DNA of 64,000 nucleotides. Source: Amphiura filiformis. Its lineage: Eukaryota > Echinodermata > Ophiuroidea > Amphilepidida > Amphiuridae. The stretch lies in assembly GCF_039555335.1 (NCBI RefSeq), contig NC_092646.1:36267695-36331694 (forward strand), read 5' to 3'. Of this stretch, positions 10,950 to 24,055 are shown piece after piece. Within the stretch, counting starts at the first letter, position 1. The number at the start of each line of letters is the position of its first letter. A program made the position numbers and the translations under genes. The notes under the pieces were generated by a model. The model worked only from the letters and a program-made list of their open reading frames with translations, searched no databases and was not told the DNA's origin.

Positions 10950-11690
10950 AGATGGTTTTGCCAGTTAAAGTTTGTTTTTTTGCTGATTATTGATCTTTGA
11001 ATGGTGTAGAAAAAGATTCCGTGGGATGTAAAATCGTCACCCTTGGGCAATCCGAGATATTCAAGATGGCCGCCACGTATTTCTGAAATAACATTCAAAT
11101 GGTTTTTTGGTGACAAAAGGTATCATACCAAATAACTAAAGTGTTTTGGGCAGTTAAAGTTTGTTTTTTGCTGATAAATGATCTTTGAGTGGTGTAGAAT
11201 AAGATTCTAAGGGGTGTGAAATTATCACCCTTGGGCAATCCGAGATATTAAAGATGGCCGCCACGTATCTCTGAAATAGCATTCAAATGGTGTTTTATTG
11301 ACAAAAGGTATCATACCAAATACTTGTCTGGGCAGTTAAAGTTTATTTTTTGCTGATAAATGATCTTTGAGTGGTGTAGAATAAGATTCTAGGGGTGTAA
11401 AATTGTCACCCATGGGCTATCCGAGATATTCCAAATGGCCGATTCGTAACTCTGAAATAGCATTCAAATGGTGTTTTAGTGACAAATGGTATCATACCAA
11501 ATAACTATAGTGTTTTGGGCAGTTAAAGTTAGTTTTTTTGCTGATAAATGATCTTTGAGTGGTGCAGGATAAGATTCTAAGGGGTGTGAAATTGTCACCC
11601 TTGGGCAATCCGAGATATTCAAAATGGCCGACACGTAACTCTTAAATAGCATTGAAATGATTGTTATAGTAACAAAACAAATAATTATAG
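10950..11690. repeat. Four 182-189-bp sub-repeats within the unit
   Basis: Each carries CAGTTAAAGTT, a TTTTTTGCTGATAAATGATC core, CACCCTTGGGCAATCCGAGA and an AAATGGTGTTTT end. The spacing is 189, 182 and 187 bp. The same array recurs in copies B (from about 14795) and C (from about 18645), and an inverted single copy lies at 21749-21853. Confidence 0.9.
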
Positions 11691-12810
11691 CGTATTTAGT
11701 GCGCATTAATGGTACTTTGGGCTCAATATGTAATATATGCACGTATATTATGAATTGACACGCTTCAGTGATCCCAAATTGCCATGATGGCGTCCCGTGA
11801 TAATAGGTCACTGTCTTTTCTTAACATATTGAATGGTTTGCATAACATATCATACTCATACGTTTCTTGTTATTTAATTTAATCATTCTTAACCATTTGC
11901 ATCAAGTTTTACCTGTCTTTCAGACCATTTTAGCAATAGAATACACCAATTATATAGATTGAATTAAAAATCATATTGTGTATATTGTCATCATGAAATA
12001 TGTTCTTTAACACAAATACCTGAGAATTGTAGGTATAATTGTATGACACTCTTTGAAAATACACTTTCAAGGAGTGTGAAGATAATAATGATTACTGTTC
12101 CAATGGAGTAATTTGAGTAATAGCCCACATTTGTATTGACTAAGGTTGAGTTTTGAAAATGGCAAACTGGCCTATATTATACAACGAGAAAACATTGCGC
12201 AGAAAAAAAGACAGCATATTTTATTTTTTTTAAATTGACACAGTATGTTTTTGTTTCAATTTATCTTCATATACCGATACGGGAACGAATGTAATAATGC
12301 TCATCGTTGCTCTCCGAACAATGGGCCAGCACGTATACAAGCAATCATCAATGCAAGCAAGATTATGAGTATGATTTGTATGTCAGCTTATGTCAGCCTG
12401 ATAAATGATACATTTCTTAAGATTAACTATTATAAAAATTGTAAATACACACGTAAAAATAATATTGGCAATTATGCAGAAGATGGTTCTACCCAGTCCG
12501 CCAAACGACTACGTTGATCTTTCCCTCACTTTGACTTCCAGGAATACTAATGTGGGGAAGTATGTGAACTCCAAAAGATTCAAAGCATCCAGACAGATGG
12601 AAGCTTGCATATATGCACATATCTACACATGAACGTTATGCCAAAATTTGAGTATCTGATAGCAAAATTCTGATTGTGGTGATAGCTAGGCAAATGAAAT
12701 CAGAGAACGTTTAGAAATCTCTGTGAGTGATCTTCATGCGATGGGAATTAGGCATCACAGAGATCCTGTGCCTCAAGGAAGAACAGATGATTGTGTTTTC
12801 AATTCAGTGA

Positions 12811-13610
12811 GTGTTCCAGGTTAAAGAAGAAATAAAACAAGCAAACAAACTGTATTATTTTACTGTTTTAAGTGATAAAAGCAATACACTCTGGGATGTT
12901 GCAGCATCTGAAGAAGATGCAACTGATGAATTCCTAAAACATGCTGTAGATGTCCTATCTGGTGATAAGAGTCACATATGGAAACCTGCTGAATTGTATC
13001 AGAAATGCTGCACACATTTGGAAATCACATTAACTCGTGCTGATCGTAGGTGATTCAATGAAGAACTCCAAACAAACTTTGCCGAAAAGCTTCTAATTCT
13101 TTCAGCACAAAATTAATTATTCTAGTATTCCGTTATTATCGTATTCCGTTGCAAATTGTGAAGGTGAAAGGTGAAGTTATAATGAAACTGTTATAGGCAG
13201 TAGCATCCAAAGAGTAGCTAAACGGGTAGTACGAGAGTGCACAGACATTCGCATTGTTAAGTCACACTACAATATCCCTATCGACGAGGATTTGGCTGCA
13301 TAATCAGTATCTGACATGCTACAATTTCCTCGCCGAAGTTAAAGAAGTCCTATTCAGCTTTACTGATAGGCAACAAAGTCCAGTGCAAAAGCAAGCAATG
13401 GATCTTCAAGTGGCATCGGGTATCTTACTCAGAGATTCAAAGATGATTATAAACCATCTGTTCGACTACCGGGTTACATGTTGCTATTATGATCGGTCCT
13501 ACACCTCAAGAATTTCGGCTGCAGTGGCAGGGGCTGTTGATATTAGTCGTCAAGGAATTGAAGGCGCTCAGCTCAGGAAGGATTGGTACAAGTTGGACAA
13601 ATAATTTCGA
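12811..13610 (+). pseudogene. Broken coding-like segment in each tandem unit
   Basis: The frame 12811-13053 reads NTLWDVAASEEDATDEFL, KHAVDVLSGDKSHIWKPAEL and YQKCCTHLEITLTRADRR, then stops; the same frame past the stop gives FNEELQTNFAEKLL. Further on, 13210-13610 yields ECTDIRIVKSHYNIPIDEDL and SAAVAGAVDISRQGIEGAQL in different frames. The composition is protein-like and unlike the AT-rich surroundings, suggesting a decayed transposable-element or multi-copy gene, but I do not recognise the family. The same stops are present in all three copies (16660-17453 and 20564-21298), so decay preceded duplication. Confidence 0.4.
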
Positions 13611-14133
13611 TACAGATATCAGTTCAGATATCACCAAATGGAAAGCTGTTAACCCCGAGCTGTCACTCAATACACTCCCTGCAAAAAGTCTTCCAAAATG
13701 TATTATATTTCTACCTTTCATTTCGGTGGTGGCCATATTGGAATTTTTATGCGATTGTAAAGAAGTAAAATGTCAAACTGGATCTGCTTAATTCTAGTGT
13801 GTACATTTATTATTGTAAGAAACAAAATCTGGCAAAAGAACTTTACCTTGAAACTAATGGTTTTTGCTTAAGACGTTTAACAGCGGCCATTTTGAATTGC
13901 GAGAGTGTCATGTTTAAAAATGTATATAGTTTATATTTAAAGCATCCAAAAGGAAATAATGTACACAAAATACTTTAAGTTATCATTTATGGTACCACTA
14001 GTGAATAACCGCTTAATTTTATTATCCATAGCGGCCATCTTGAATATTTCTAATTGTTGGACCTCGCTGTGGGTCCTAGTATGTGATCCTAAGCGTGTTG
14101 GAACAGCAGCGTGGTAGTTTGAACATGGAAGTA

Positions 14134-17100
14134 ATACTTGATCAACTTTTCTGAAATATGAGAAAAAGAGGGCGCAATGAGGGGCCTCTTTTTTTTGGGA
14201 CACCCTGTAGGTAGAGATATTTTATAAGTTTAGAACATGAGATGATGAACATATTTATGTAGTTCATAAATTTGCAAGAAAAAAAAGAAGAGGGGTACTG
14301 ATGAAAATCGGGGTATTATTCCCCCTTAAAGTGTTAGCTGTACCAATATAGCACATAAATAGGTTTGGTGTTTTCCCGAAAAATCAATTTCAAAATCCGA
14401 GATACAGAGGAGTCTTAAAGTTTAAATGAAGTGTTAAATTTCTTACCAGGAAGCTCACAAATTATGTCAAAATCATTTGCATTCCTTTTTTGCCTCGGCT
14501 GACAGAAACTTCTTACACTCCCAAAGAAGATGTTCTGCGAATTCTGAAGAATCTCTCTCGTCTCGGCCAGGGTAGGCACTCGTAGCCAGGATCCGTCCAG
14601 TTGTGGCCTTGGCTCCTCATATTCCATCACGTAACCAATGTGGAAGTTAATTAGACGCCTATCATTAAATCGTTGCGCTAGTCTTCGCAGGCTCTCAGCG
14701 GTACTCAGCACATTCAGTGCATGGACTGAAGTATGTTAGTATGTAGACCATACTGCAGTTATAGTCCGGCTGCAAACACCATATTTTGGGGGTTAGATGG
14801 TTTTGCCAGTTAAAGTTTGTTTTTTTGCTGATTATTGATCTTTGAATGGTGTAGAAAAAGATTCCGTGGGATGTAAAATCGTCACCCTTGGGCAATCCGA
14901 GATATTCAAGATGGCCGCCACGTATTTCTGAAATAACATTCAAATGGTTTTTTGGTGACAAAAGGTATCATACCAAATAACTAAAGTGTTTTGGGCAGTT
15001 AAAGTTTGTTTTTTGCTGATAAATGATCTTTGAGTGGTGTAGAATAAGATTCTAAGGGGTGTGAAATTATCACCCTTGGGCAATCCGAGATATTAAAGAT
15101 GGCCGCCACGTATCTCTGAAATAGCATTCAAATGGTGTTTTATTGACAAAAGGTATCATACCAAATACTTGTCTGGGCAGTTAAAGTTTATTTTTTTGCT
15201 GATAAATGATCTTTGAGTGGTGTAGAATAAGATTCTAGGGGGTGTAAAATTGTCACCCATGGGCTATCCGAGATATTCCAAATGGCCGATTCGTAACTCT
15301 GAAATAGCATTCAAATGGTGTTTTAGTGACAAATGGTATCATACCAAATAACTATAGTGTTTTGGGCAGTTAAAGTTAGTTTTTTTGCTGATAAATGATC
15401 TTTGAGTGGTGCAGGATAAGATTCTAAGGGGTGTGAAATTGTCACCCTTGGGCAATCCGAGATATTCAAAATGGCCGACACGTAACTCTTAAATAGCATT
15501 GAAATGATTGTTATAGTAACAAAACAAATAATTATAGCGTATTTAGTGCGCATTAATGGTACTTTGGGCTCAATATGTAATATATGCACGTATATTATGA
15601 ATTGACACGCTTCAGTGATCCCAAATTGCCATGATGGCGTCCCGTGATAATAGGTCACTGTCTTTTCTTAACATATTGAATGGTTTGCATAACATATCAT
15701 ACTCATACGTTTCTTGTTATTTAATTTAATCATTCTTAACCATTTGCATCAAGTTTTACCTGTCTTTCAGACCATTTTAGCAATAGAATACACCAATTAT
15801 ATAGATTGAATTAAAAATCATATTGTGTATATTGTCATCATGAAATATGTTCTTTAACACAAATACCTGAGAATTGTAGGTATAATTGTATGACACTCTT
15901 TGAAAATACACTTTCAAGGAGTGTGAAGATAATAATGATTACTGTTCCAATGGAGTAATTTGAGTAATAGCCCACATTTGTATTGACTAAGGTTGAGTTT
16001 TGAAAATGGCAAACTGGCCTATATTATACAACGAGAAAACAAAAAAAAAAAAAAAAAGACAGCATATTTTATTTTTTTTAAATTGACACAGTATGTTTTT
16101 GTTTCAATTTATCTTCATATACCGATACGGGAACGAATGTAATAATGCTCATCGTTGCTCTCCGAACAATGGGCCAGCACGTATACAAGCAATCATCAAT
16201 GCAAGCAAGATTATGAGTATGATTTGTATGTCAGCTTATGTCAGCCTGATAAATGATACATTTCTTAAGATTAACTATCATAAAAATTGTAAATACACAC
16301 GTAAAAATAATATTGGCAATTATGCAGAAGATGGTTCTACCCAGTCCGCCAAACGACTACGTTGATCTTTCCCTCACTTTGACTTCCAGGAATACTAATG
16401 TGGGGAAGTATGTGAACTCCAAAAGATTCAAAGCATCCAGACAGATGGAAGCTTGCATATATGCACATATCTACACATGAACGTTATGCCAAAATTTGAG
16501 TATCTGATAGCAAAATTCCTGATTGTGGTGATAGCTAGGCAAATGAAATCAGAGAACGTTTAGAAATCTCTGTGAGTGATCTTCATGCGATGGGAATTAG
16601 GCATCACAGAGATCCTGTGCCTCAAGGAAGAACAGATGATTGTGTTTTCAATTCAGTGAGTGTTCCAGGTTAAAGAAGAAATAAAACAAGCAAACAAACT
16701 GTATTATTTTACTGTTTTAAGTGATAAAAGCAATACACTCTGGGATGTTGCAGCATCTGAAGAAGATGCAACTGATGAATTCCTAAAACATGCTGTAGAT
16801 GTCCTATCTGGTGATAAGAGTCACATATGGAAACCTGCTGAATTGTATCAGAAATGCTGCACACATTTGGAAATCACATTAACTCGTGCTGATCGTAGGT
16901 GATTCAATGAAGAACTCCAAACAAACTTTGCCGAAAAGCTTCTAATTCTTTCAGCACAAAATTAATTATTCTAGTATTCCGTTATTATCGTATTCCGTTG
17001 CAAATTGTGAAGGTGAAAGGTGAAGTTATAATGAAACTGTTATAGGCAGTAGCATCCAAAGAGTAGCTAAACGGGTAGTACGAGAGTGCACAGACATTCG

Positions 17101-17982
17101 CATTGTTAAGTCACACTACAATATCCCTATCGACGAGGATTTGGCTGCATAATCAGTATCTGACATGCTACAATTTCCTCGCCGAAGTTAAAGAAGTCCT
17201 ATTCAGCTTTACTGATAGGCAACAAAGTCCAGTGCAAAAGCAAGCAATGGATCTTCAAGTGGCATCGGGTATCTTACTCAGAGATTCAAAGATGATTATA
17301 AACCATCTGTTCGACTACCGGGTTACATGTTGCTATTATGATCGGTCCTACACCTCAAGAATTTCGGCTGCAGTGGCAGGGGCTGTTGATATTAGTCGTC
17401 AAGGAATTGAAGGCGCTCAGCTCAGGAAGGATTGGTACAAGTTGGACAAATAATTTCGATACAGATATCAGTTCAGATATCACCAAATGGAAAGCTGTTA
17501 ACCCCGAGCTGTCACTCAATACACTCCCTGCAAAAAGTCTTCCAAAATGTATTATATTTCTACCTTTCATTTCGGTGGTGGCCATATTGGAATTTTTATG
17601 CGATTGTAAAGAAGTAAAATGTCAAACTGGATCTGCTTAATTCTAGTGTGTACATTTATTATTGTAAGAAACAAAATCTGGCAAAAGAACTTTACCTTGA
17701 AACTAATGGTTTTTGCTTAAGACGTTTAACAGCGGCCATTTTGAATTGCGAGAGTGTCATGTTTAAAAATGTATATAGTTTATATTTAAAGCATCCAAAA
17801 GGAAATAATGTACACAAAATACTTTAAGTTATCATTTATGGTACCACTAGTGAATAACCGCTTAATTTTATTATCCATAGCGGCCATCTTGAATATTTCT
17901 AATTGTTGGACCTCGCTGTGGGTCCTAGTATGTGATCCTAAGCGTGTTGGAACAGCAGCGTGGTAGTTTGAACATGGAAGTA
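14134..17982. repeat. Tandem duplication copy B (3,849 bp)
   Basis: Second unit, collinear with copy A. Visible differences are single-base indels in homopolymers (for example the C run near 14323) and a run of about 18 A at 16040-16058 where A and C read CATTGCGCAGAAAAAAA. Confidence 0.95.
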
Positions 17983-20900
17983 ATACTTGATCAACTTTTC
18001 TGAAATATGAGAAAAAGAGGGCGCAATGAGGGGCCTCTTTTTTTTGGGACACCCTGTAGGTAGAGATATTTTATAAGTTTAGAACATGAGATGATGAACA
18101 TATTTATGTAGTTCATAAATTTGCAAGAAAAAAAAGAAGAGGGGTACTGATGAAAATCGGGGTATTATTCCCCCTTAAAGTGTTAGCTGTACCAATATAG
18201 CACATAAATAGGTTTGGTGTTTTCCCGAAAATCAATTTCAAAATCCGAGATACAGAGGAGTCTTAAAGTTTAAATGAAGTGTTAAATTTCTTACCAGGAA
18301 GCTCACAAATTATGTCAAAATCATTTGCATTCCTTTTTTGCCTCGGCTGACAGAAACTTCTTACACTCCCAAAGAAGATGTTCTGCGAATTCTGAAGAAT
18401 CTCTCTCGTCTCGGCCAGGGTAGGCACTCGTAGCCAGGATCCGTCCAGTTGTGGCCTTGGCTCCTCATATTCCATCACGTAACCAATGTGGAAGTTAATT
18501 AGACGCCTATCATTAAATCGTTGCGCTAGTCTTCGCAGGCTCTCAGCGGTACTCAGCACATTCAGTGCATGGACTGAAGTATGTTAGTATGTAGACCATA
18601 CTGCAGTTATAGTCCGGCTGCAAACACCATATTTTGGGGTTAGATGGTTTTGCCAGTTAAAGTTTGTTTTTTTGCTGATTATTGATCTTTGAATGGTGTA
18701 GAAAAAGATTCCGTGGGATGTAAAATCGTCACCCTTGGGCAATCCGAGATATTCAAGATGGCCGCCACGTATTTCTGAAATAACATTCAAATGGTTTTTT
18801 GGTGACAAAAGGTATCATACCAAATAACTAAAGTGTTTTGGGCAGTTAAAGTTTGTTTTTTGCTGATAAATGATCTTTGAGTGGTGTAGAATAAGATTCT
18901 AAGGGGTGTGAAATTATCACCCTTGGGCAATCCGAGATATTAAAGATGGCCGCCACGTATCTCTGAAATAGCATTCAAATGGTGTTTTATTGACAAAAGG
19001 TATCATACCAAATACTTGTCTGGGCAGTTAAAGTTTATTTTTTGCTGATAAATGATCTTTGAGTGGTGTAGAATAAGATTCTAGGGGGTGTAAAATTGTC
19101 ACCCATGGGCTATCCGAGATATTCCAAATGGCCGATTCGTAACTCTGAAATAGCATTCAAATGGTGTTTTAGTGACAAATGGTATCATACCAAATAACTA
19201 TAGTGTTTTGGGCAGTTAAAGTTAGTTTTTTGCTGATAAATGATCTTTGAGTGGTGCAGGACAAGATTCTAAGAGGTGTCAAATTGTCACCCTTGGGCAA
19301 TCCGAGATATTCAAAATGGCCGACACGTAACTCTTAAATAGCATTGAAATGATTGTTATAGTAACAAAACAAATAATTATAGCGTATTTAGTGCGCATTA
19401 ATGGTACTTTGGGCTCAATATGTAATATATGCACGTATATTATGAATTGACACGCTTCAGTGATCCCAAATTGCCATGATGGCGTCCCGTGATAATAGGT
19501 CACTGTCTTTTCTTAACATATTGAATGGTTTGCATAACATATCATACTCATACGTTTCTTGTTATTTAATTTAATCATTCTTAACCATTTGCATCAAGTT
19601 TTACCTGTCTTTCAGACCATTTTAGCAATAGAATACACCAATTATATAGATTTACTTAAAAATCATATTGTGTATATTGTCATCATGAAATATGTTCTTT
19701 AACACAAATACCTGAGAATTGTAGGTATAATTGTATGACACTCTTTGAAAATACACTTTCAAGGAGTGTGAAGATAATAATGATTACTGTTCCAATGGAG
19801 TAATTTGAGTAATAGCCCACATTTGTATTGACTAAGGTTGAGTTTTGAAAATGGCAAACTGGCCTATATTATACAACGAGAAAACATTGCGCAGAAAAAA
19901 AGACAGCATATTTTATTTTTTTTAAATTGACACAGTATGTTTTTGTTTCAATTTATCTTCATATACCGATACGGGAACGAATGTAATAATGCTCATCGTT
20001 GCTCTCCGAACAATGGGCCAGCACGTATACAAGCAATCATCAATGCAAGCAAGATTATGAGTATGATTTGTATGTCAGCTTATGTCAGCCTGATAAATGA
20101 TACATTTCTTAAGATTAACTATCATAAAATTGTAAATACACACGTAAAAATAATATTGGCAATTATGCAGAAGATGGTTCTACCCAGTCCGCCAAACGAC
20201 TACGTTGATCTTTCCCTCACTTTGACTTCCAGGAATACTAATGTGGGGAAGTATGTGAACTCCAAAAGATTCAAAGCATCCAGACAGATGGAAGCTTGCA
20301 TATATGCACATATCTACACATGAACGTTATGCCAAAATTTGAGTATCTGATAGCAAAATTCCCGATTGTGGTGATAGCTAGGCAAATGAAATCAGAGAAC
20401 GTTTAGAAATCTCTGTGAGTGATCTTCATGCGATGGGAATTAGGCATCACAGAGATCCTGTGCCTCAAGGAAGAACAGATGATTGTGTTTTCAATTCAGT
20501 GAGTGTTCCAGGTTAAAGAAGAAATAAAACAAGCAAACAAACTGTATTATTTTACTGTTTTAAGTGATAAAAAGCAATACACTCTGGGATGTTGCAGCAT
20601 CTGAAGAAGATGCAACTGATGAATTCCTAAAACATGCTGTAGATGTCCTATCTGGTGATAAGAGTCACATATGGAAACCTGCTGAATTGTATCAGAAATG
20701 CTGCACACATTTGGAAATCACATTAACTCGTGCTGATCGTAGGTGATTCAATGAAGAACTCCAAACAAACTTTGCCGAAAAGCTTCTAATTCTTTCAGCA
20801 CAAAATTAATTATTCTAGTATTCCGTTATTATCGTATTCCGTTGCAAATTGTGAAGGTGAAAGGTGAAGTTATAATGAAACTGTTATAGGCAGTAGCATC

Positions 20901-22841
20901 CAAAAGAGTAGCTAAACGGGTAGTACGAGAGTGCACAGACATTCGCATTGTTAAGTCACACTACAATATCCCTATCGACGAGGATTTGGCTGCATAATCA
21001 GTATCTGACATGCTACAATTTCCTCGCCGAAGTTAAAGAAGTCCTATTCAGCTTTACTGATAGGCAACAAAGTCCAGTGCAAAAGCAAGCAATGGATCTT
21101 CAAGTGGCATCGGGTATCTTACTCAGAGATTCAAAGATGATTATAAACCATCTGTTCGACTACCGGGTTACATGTTGCTATTATGATCGGTCCTACACCT
21201 CAAGAATTTCGGCTGCAGTGGCAGGGGCTGTTGATATTAGTCGTCAAGGAATTGAAGGCGCTCAGCTCAGGAAGGATTGGTACAAGTTGGACAAATAATT
21301 TCGATACAGATATCAGTTCAGATATCACCAAATGGAAAGCTGTTAACCCCGAGCTGTCACTCAATACACTCCCTGCAAAAAGTCGTCCAAAATGTATTAT
21401 ATTTCTACCTTTCATTTCGGTGGTGGCCATATTGGAATTTTTATGCGATTGTAAAAAGTAAAATGTCAAACTGGATCTGCTTAATTCTAGTGTGTACATT
21501 TATTATTGTAAGAAACAAAATCTGGCAAAAGAACCTTACCTTGAAACTAATGGTTTTTGCTTATGACGTTTAATAGCGGCCATTTTGAATTGCGAGAGTG
21601 TCATGTTTAAAAATGTATATAGTTTATATTTAAAGCATCCAAAAGGAAATAATGTACACAAAATACTTTAAGTTATCATTTATGGTACCACTAGTGAATA
21701 ACCGCTTAATTTTATTATCCATAGCGGCCATCTTGAATATTTCTAATTGCCCAAGGGTTACGATTTTACATCCCCCAAAATCTTATTTTGAACCACTGAA
21801 AGAGTAATAATCAGCAAAGAAAACTACTTTAACTGGCAAAACCATCTAACCTTGCTCTGCCACCGGACTATTACTGTCCGTTTTCCTATACACAATACAC
21901 AGTGCTCTCACCATTGACGCGTGACCCCTACAAATGATGTATGTTGGGAGAATGGACACTTGCCTAGTTAACATCACTGTGTGAAAAATAACCAGTCAAT
22001 ATTTTATTTATTCTCCAAAACTTCTAGCAAATATATTTCTCTAACATGACCTAAAATTACAGCTAGGTTAGATGTTCAGAAATGGTCGCACTTTTGTAAA
22101 ATATGAGTGAGGGCAAGGCATAGCTAGCCAACTCCCCGTGTTAATTGAATGGAGATTTGACCAAAAATATTGGTATCGGACCGCTCACTTCTGAAGGATG
22201 CCACAAAAAACGGTAAAAGCTACATTTAAATTATTCTAAATAGGTTCTAGAAAATAAAGTTTGTTGTAACATGTCCTAAATTTTAGCTAATTTAGATGTT
22301 TGGAGAGGGTCGCACTTTTGTGTTTTAGGAAGGATATGTAAACGACAGATAACACCAAAAATATGAAGAAATTATTTCGAAACCGTGTTAAGTCAACAAT
22401 CATTATGTTGCTCATTTTGAAGAATGCTGGTTAACAAAACGCAGGTCTTTGTCTCATTTCGTGAACAAAAGTACACATACCATTGTTTCCTTTCGTTTCC
22501 TTTATAATCGGTTACCCAACTGAAGCTATAAATACCAGCTTTATTGCGATGTCGCACATTGAAAACAGACACTTGTTCACAACCAGAGAAGATCTGATTT
22601 AATCAGTTGAGCTGCTTCAATGAGTGTTATCTTGGTTTAATAGCTTTTAATGGGGTTTAATCCTGCAAAGGTCGAGATGAGTTCTACTGTAGACATGACT
22701 GCATCATGCATCTGTTAAATCGTCATATGAAGCTATCAACTGACCGAAAGCGTCTATTAACTGGACCTCGCTGTGGGTCCTAGTATGTGATCCTAAGCGT
22801 GTTGGAACAGCAGCGTGGTAGTTTGAACATGGAAGTAATAC
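17983..22841. repeat. Tandem duplication copy C, with an extra 1-kb segment
   Basis: The third unit follows A and B to about 21749 (TTCTAATTG). It then holds about 1,012 bp absent from the others and resumes with TGGACCTCGCTGTGGGTCC at 22762, ending at GGAAGTAATAC near 22841. After the end the sequence becomes unique, so this is the distal edge of the array. Confidence 0.95.
21750..22761. other. Segment present only in copy C
   Basis: The first 105 bp are an inverted, diverged copy of the 185-bp sub-repeat. Two related blocks at about 22040-22105 and 22262-22330 share a TTAGATGTT...GGTCGCACTTTTGT core. A TATA-like CTATAAATACC lies near 22530 with no convincing reading frame after it. No gene is recognised. 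Confidence 0.6.
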
Positions 22842-23683
22842 ACATGGAAGCTGGTCAAATACTACATCAAAGTGAGTATCATACTTGCCGCGATACTGAA
22901 CAAAAGCAGTACATTTGAAAGTGGAACAATTGAGTCATCGCATGGTCAACGTGTACCATGTCTAAAATCAAAGTTCCCGCTTAAAAATCAATAGCAGTAC
23001 GAGGTCGTCTACTAAGTCCTGACAATGGGCTGTGTTAGATTACCGCAGTGCATGACTAGTTTTAGGAACACAAACAGATTTTATAAAATCCCTACGTAAT
23101 GGTCAGAATGCTATCTGTTTAATTTATACAATTTTATTAAAAGTATGTAATTATGTGAAAACCTACCGATTAAATGTATATATGCTAGACTTTCAGATAG
23201 CAGTTTTAAAACAGAAAATGAAATGAAATACAATTTATTTTACGCAAAATGTAAAGATAATACCCGACTCTGTAACATTCTGGTCAACAGCAATTTCGGG
23301 CAGCCCCGGGCACACAAATAGATGCGGGATTCATTTTATAATGTAAAGCATGTGCCAAGTGCGCATATCAATCATTACCGCTAATTAGCGGTTTAGACGT
23401 AAATGCATGATTTCCAATACTTTGAAGTTTACGAAAATCTGTAAGTATAGGGTAGAAATCGATATTTTGAATGGATTTCTGTAATTATGGATTACAAATC
23501 TAACATCCCTGTCACCTTTTTCCGAATAAAAACAACATACTTGAAACATAATCAAGAAAAACACGATTTTTGCTCAAAATAATAAACCTGTAAATAAACG
23601 AACTGGCAATACAGACGGCAAGTCTGATCCACATCAAAGAAACGCTGACTACATTGTTATCACAATAGCTTGATACGTACCCT
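22842..23683. other. No recognisable feature
   Basis: AT-rich sequence without coding potential, inverted repeats or microsatellites that I can support. Confidence 0.5.
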
Positions 23684-24055
23684 CTATAGAATGTTACGTA
23701 AATAATTCAATAGGTGTTGGATCGACCAGCTTCCATGTCTCTTACTTCCATGGTTTGAAGCTGGAGGTTGGTCTATTAGTCCTGGCTCACGGCAGTATGG
23801 GAGGGTGGTGGAAAAAGTCAGAGGCAGTGGTCGAAAGTTATTGCTGTTTTCTATTCTGCCCATCGTTAAAACACCAAATTGTACCGCATTTAGGTTGCAA
23901 CGTGTACGTGTTTCATTAAATTGGCCCTGAAAGTTTTCGTTCAATCTTTCAATGTACATCGCGTCATTGTCGTTTAGGTCTTGGTATCCGTAGACAGTTG
24001 GAGCATATAAACATGCACTCACTAATAGAAAACTGCACAATATCGTAAGCGCCAT
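23684..24055 (-). CDS. Candidate small secreted protein (first exon or single exon)
   Basis: A 123-residue frame starts with a textbook signal peptide, MALTILCSFLLVSACLYAPT then VYG, with likely cleavage before YQDLNDND. The mature part has two cysteines (TRCNL and PYCRE), one N-glycosylation sequon (NET) and a dibasic KR at HGSKRHGSW followed by an 18-residue tail (HGSWSIQHLLNYLRNIL). This layout suits a secreted peptide precursor, although no amidation Gly or second dibasic site is seen. A TTTAAATA box about 100 bp upstream on the minus strand could serve as a promoter. A GTAACA near the C-terminus could be a donor, in which case the last residues are intronic. I do not recognise the family; the call rests on the signal peptide and clean start. 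Confidence 0.5.
   Translation of the reverse strand: MALTILCSFLLVSACLYAPTVYGYQDLNDNDAMYIERLNENFQGQFNETRTRCNLNAVQFGVLTMGRIENSNNFRPLPLTFSTTLPYCREPGLIDQPPASNHGSKRHGSWSIQHLLNYLRNIL

Larger units (their letters stand above)
10291..14133. repeat. Tandem duplication copy A (3,843 bp)
   Basis: First of three near-identical units. It starts at ATACTTGATC inside the right TIR of the mariner-like element and ends with CATGGAAGTA. It contains four sub-repeats of about 185 bp (CAGTTAAAGTT at 10962, 11151, 11333, 11520), a stretch with coding-like but broken frames (12811-13610), and no intact gene. Compared with copy C it lacks about 1 kb near its end. Confidence 0.95.

Noticed and set aside
10570..11811. 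Three minus-strand frames repeated in each tandem copy
   Set aside because: They run across the 185-bp sub-repeats and show no family resemblance; their conservation reflects recent duplication.
12245..12632. Plus-strand frames with hydrophobic start
   Set aside because: Low-complexity AT-rich translation; a one-base indel in copy C fuses them, showing no frame constraint.
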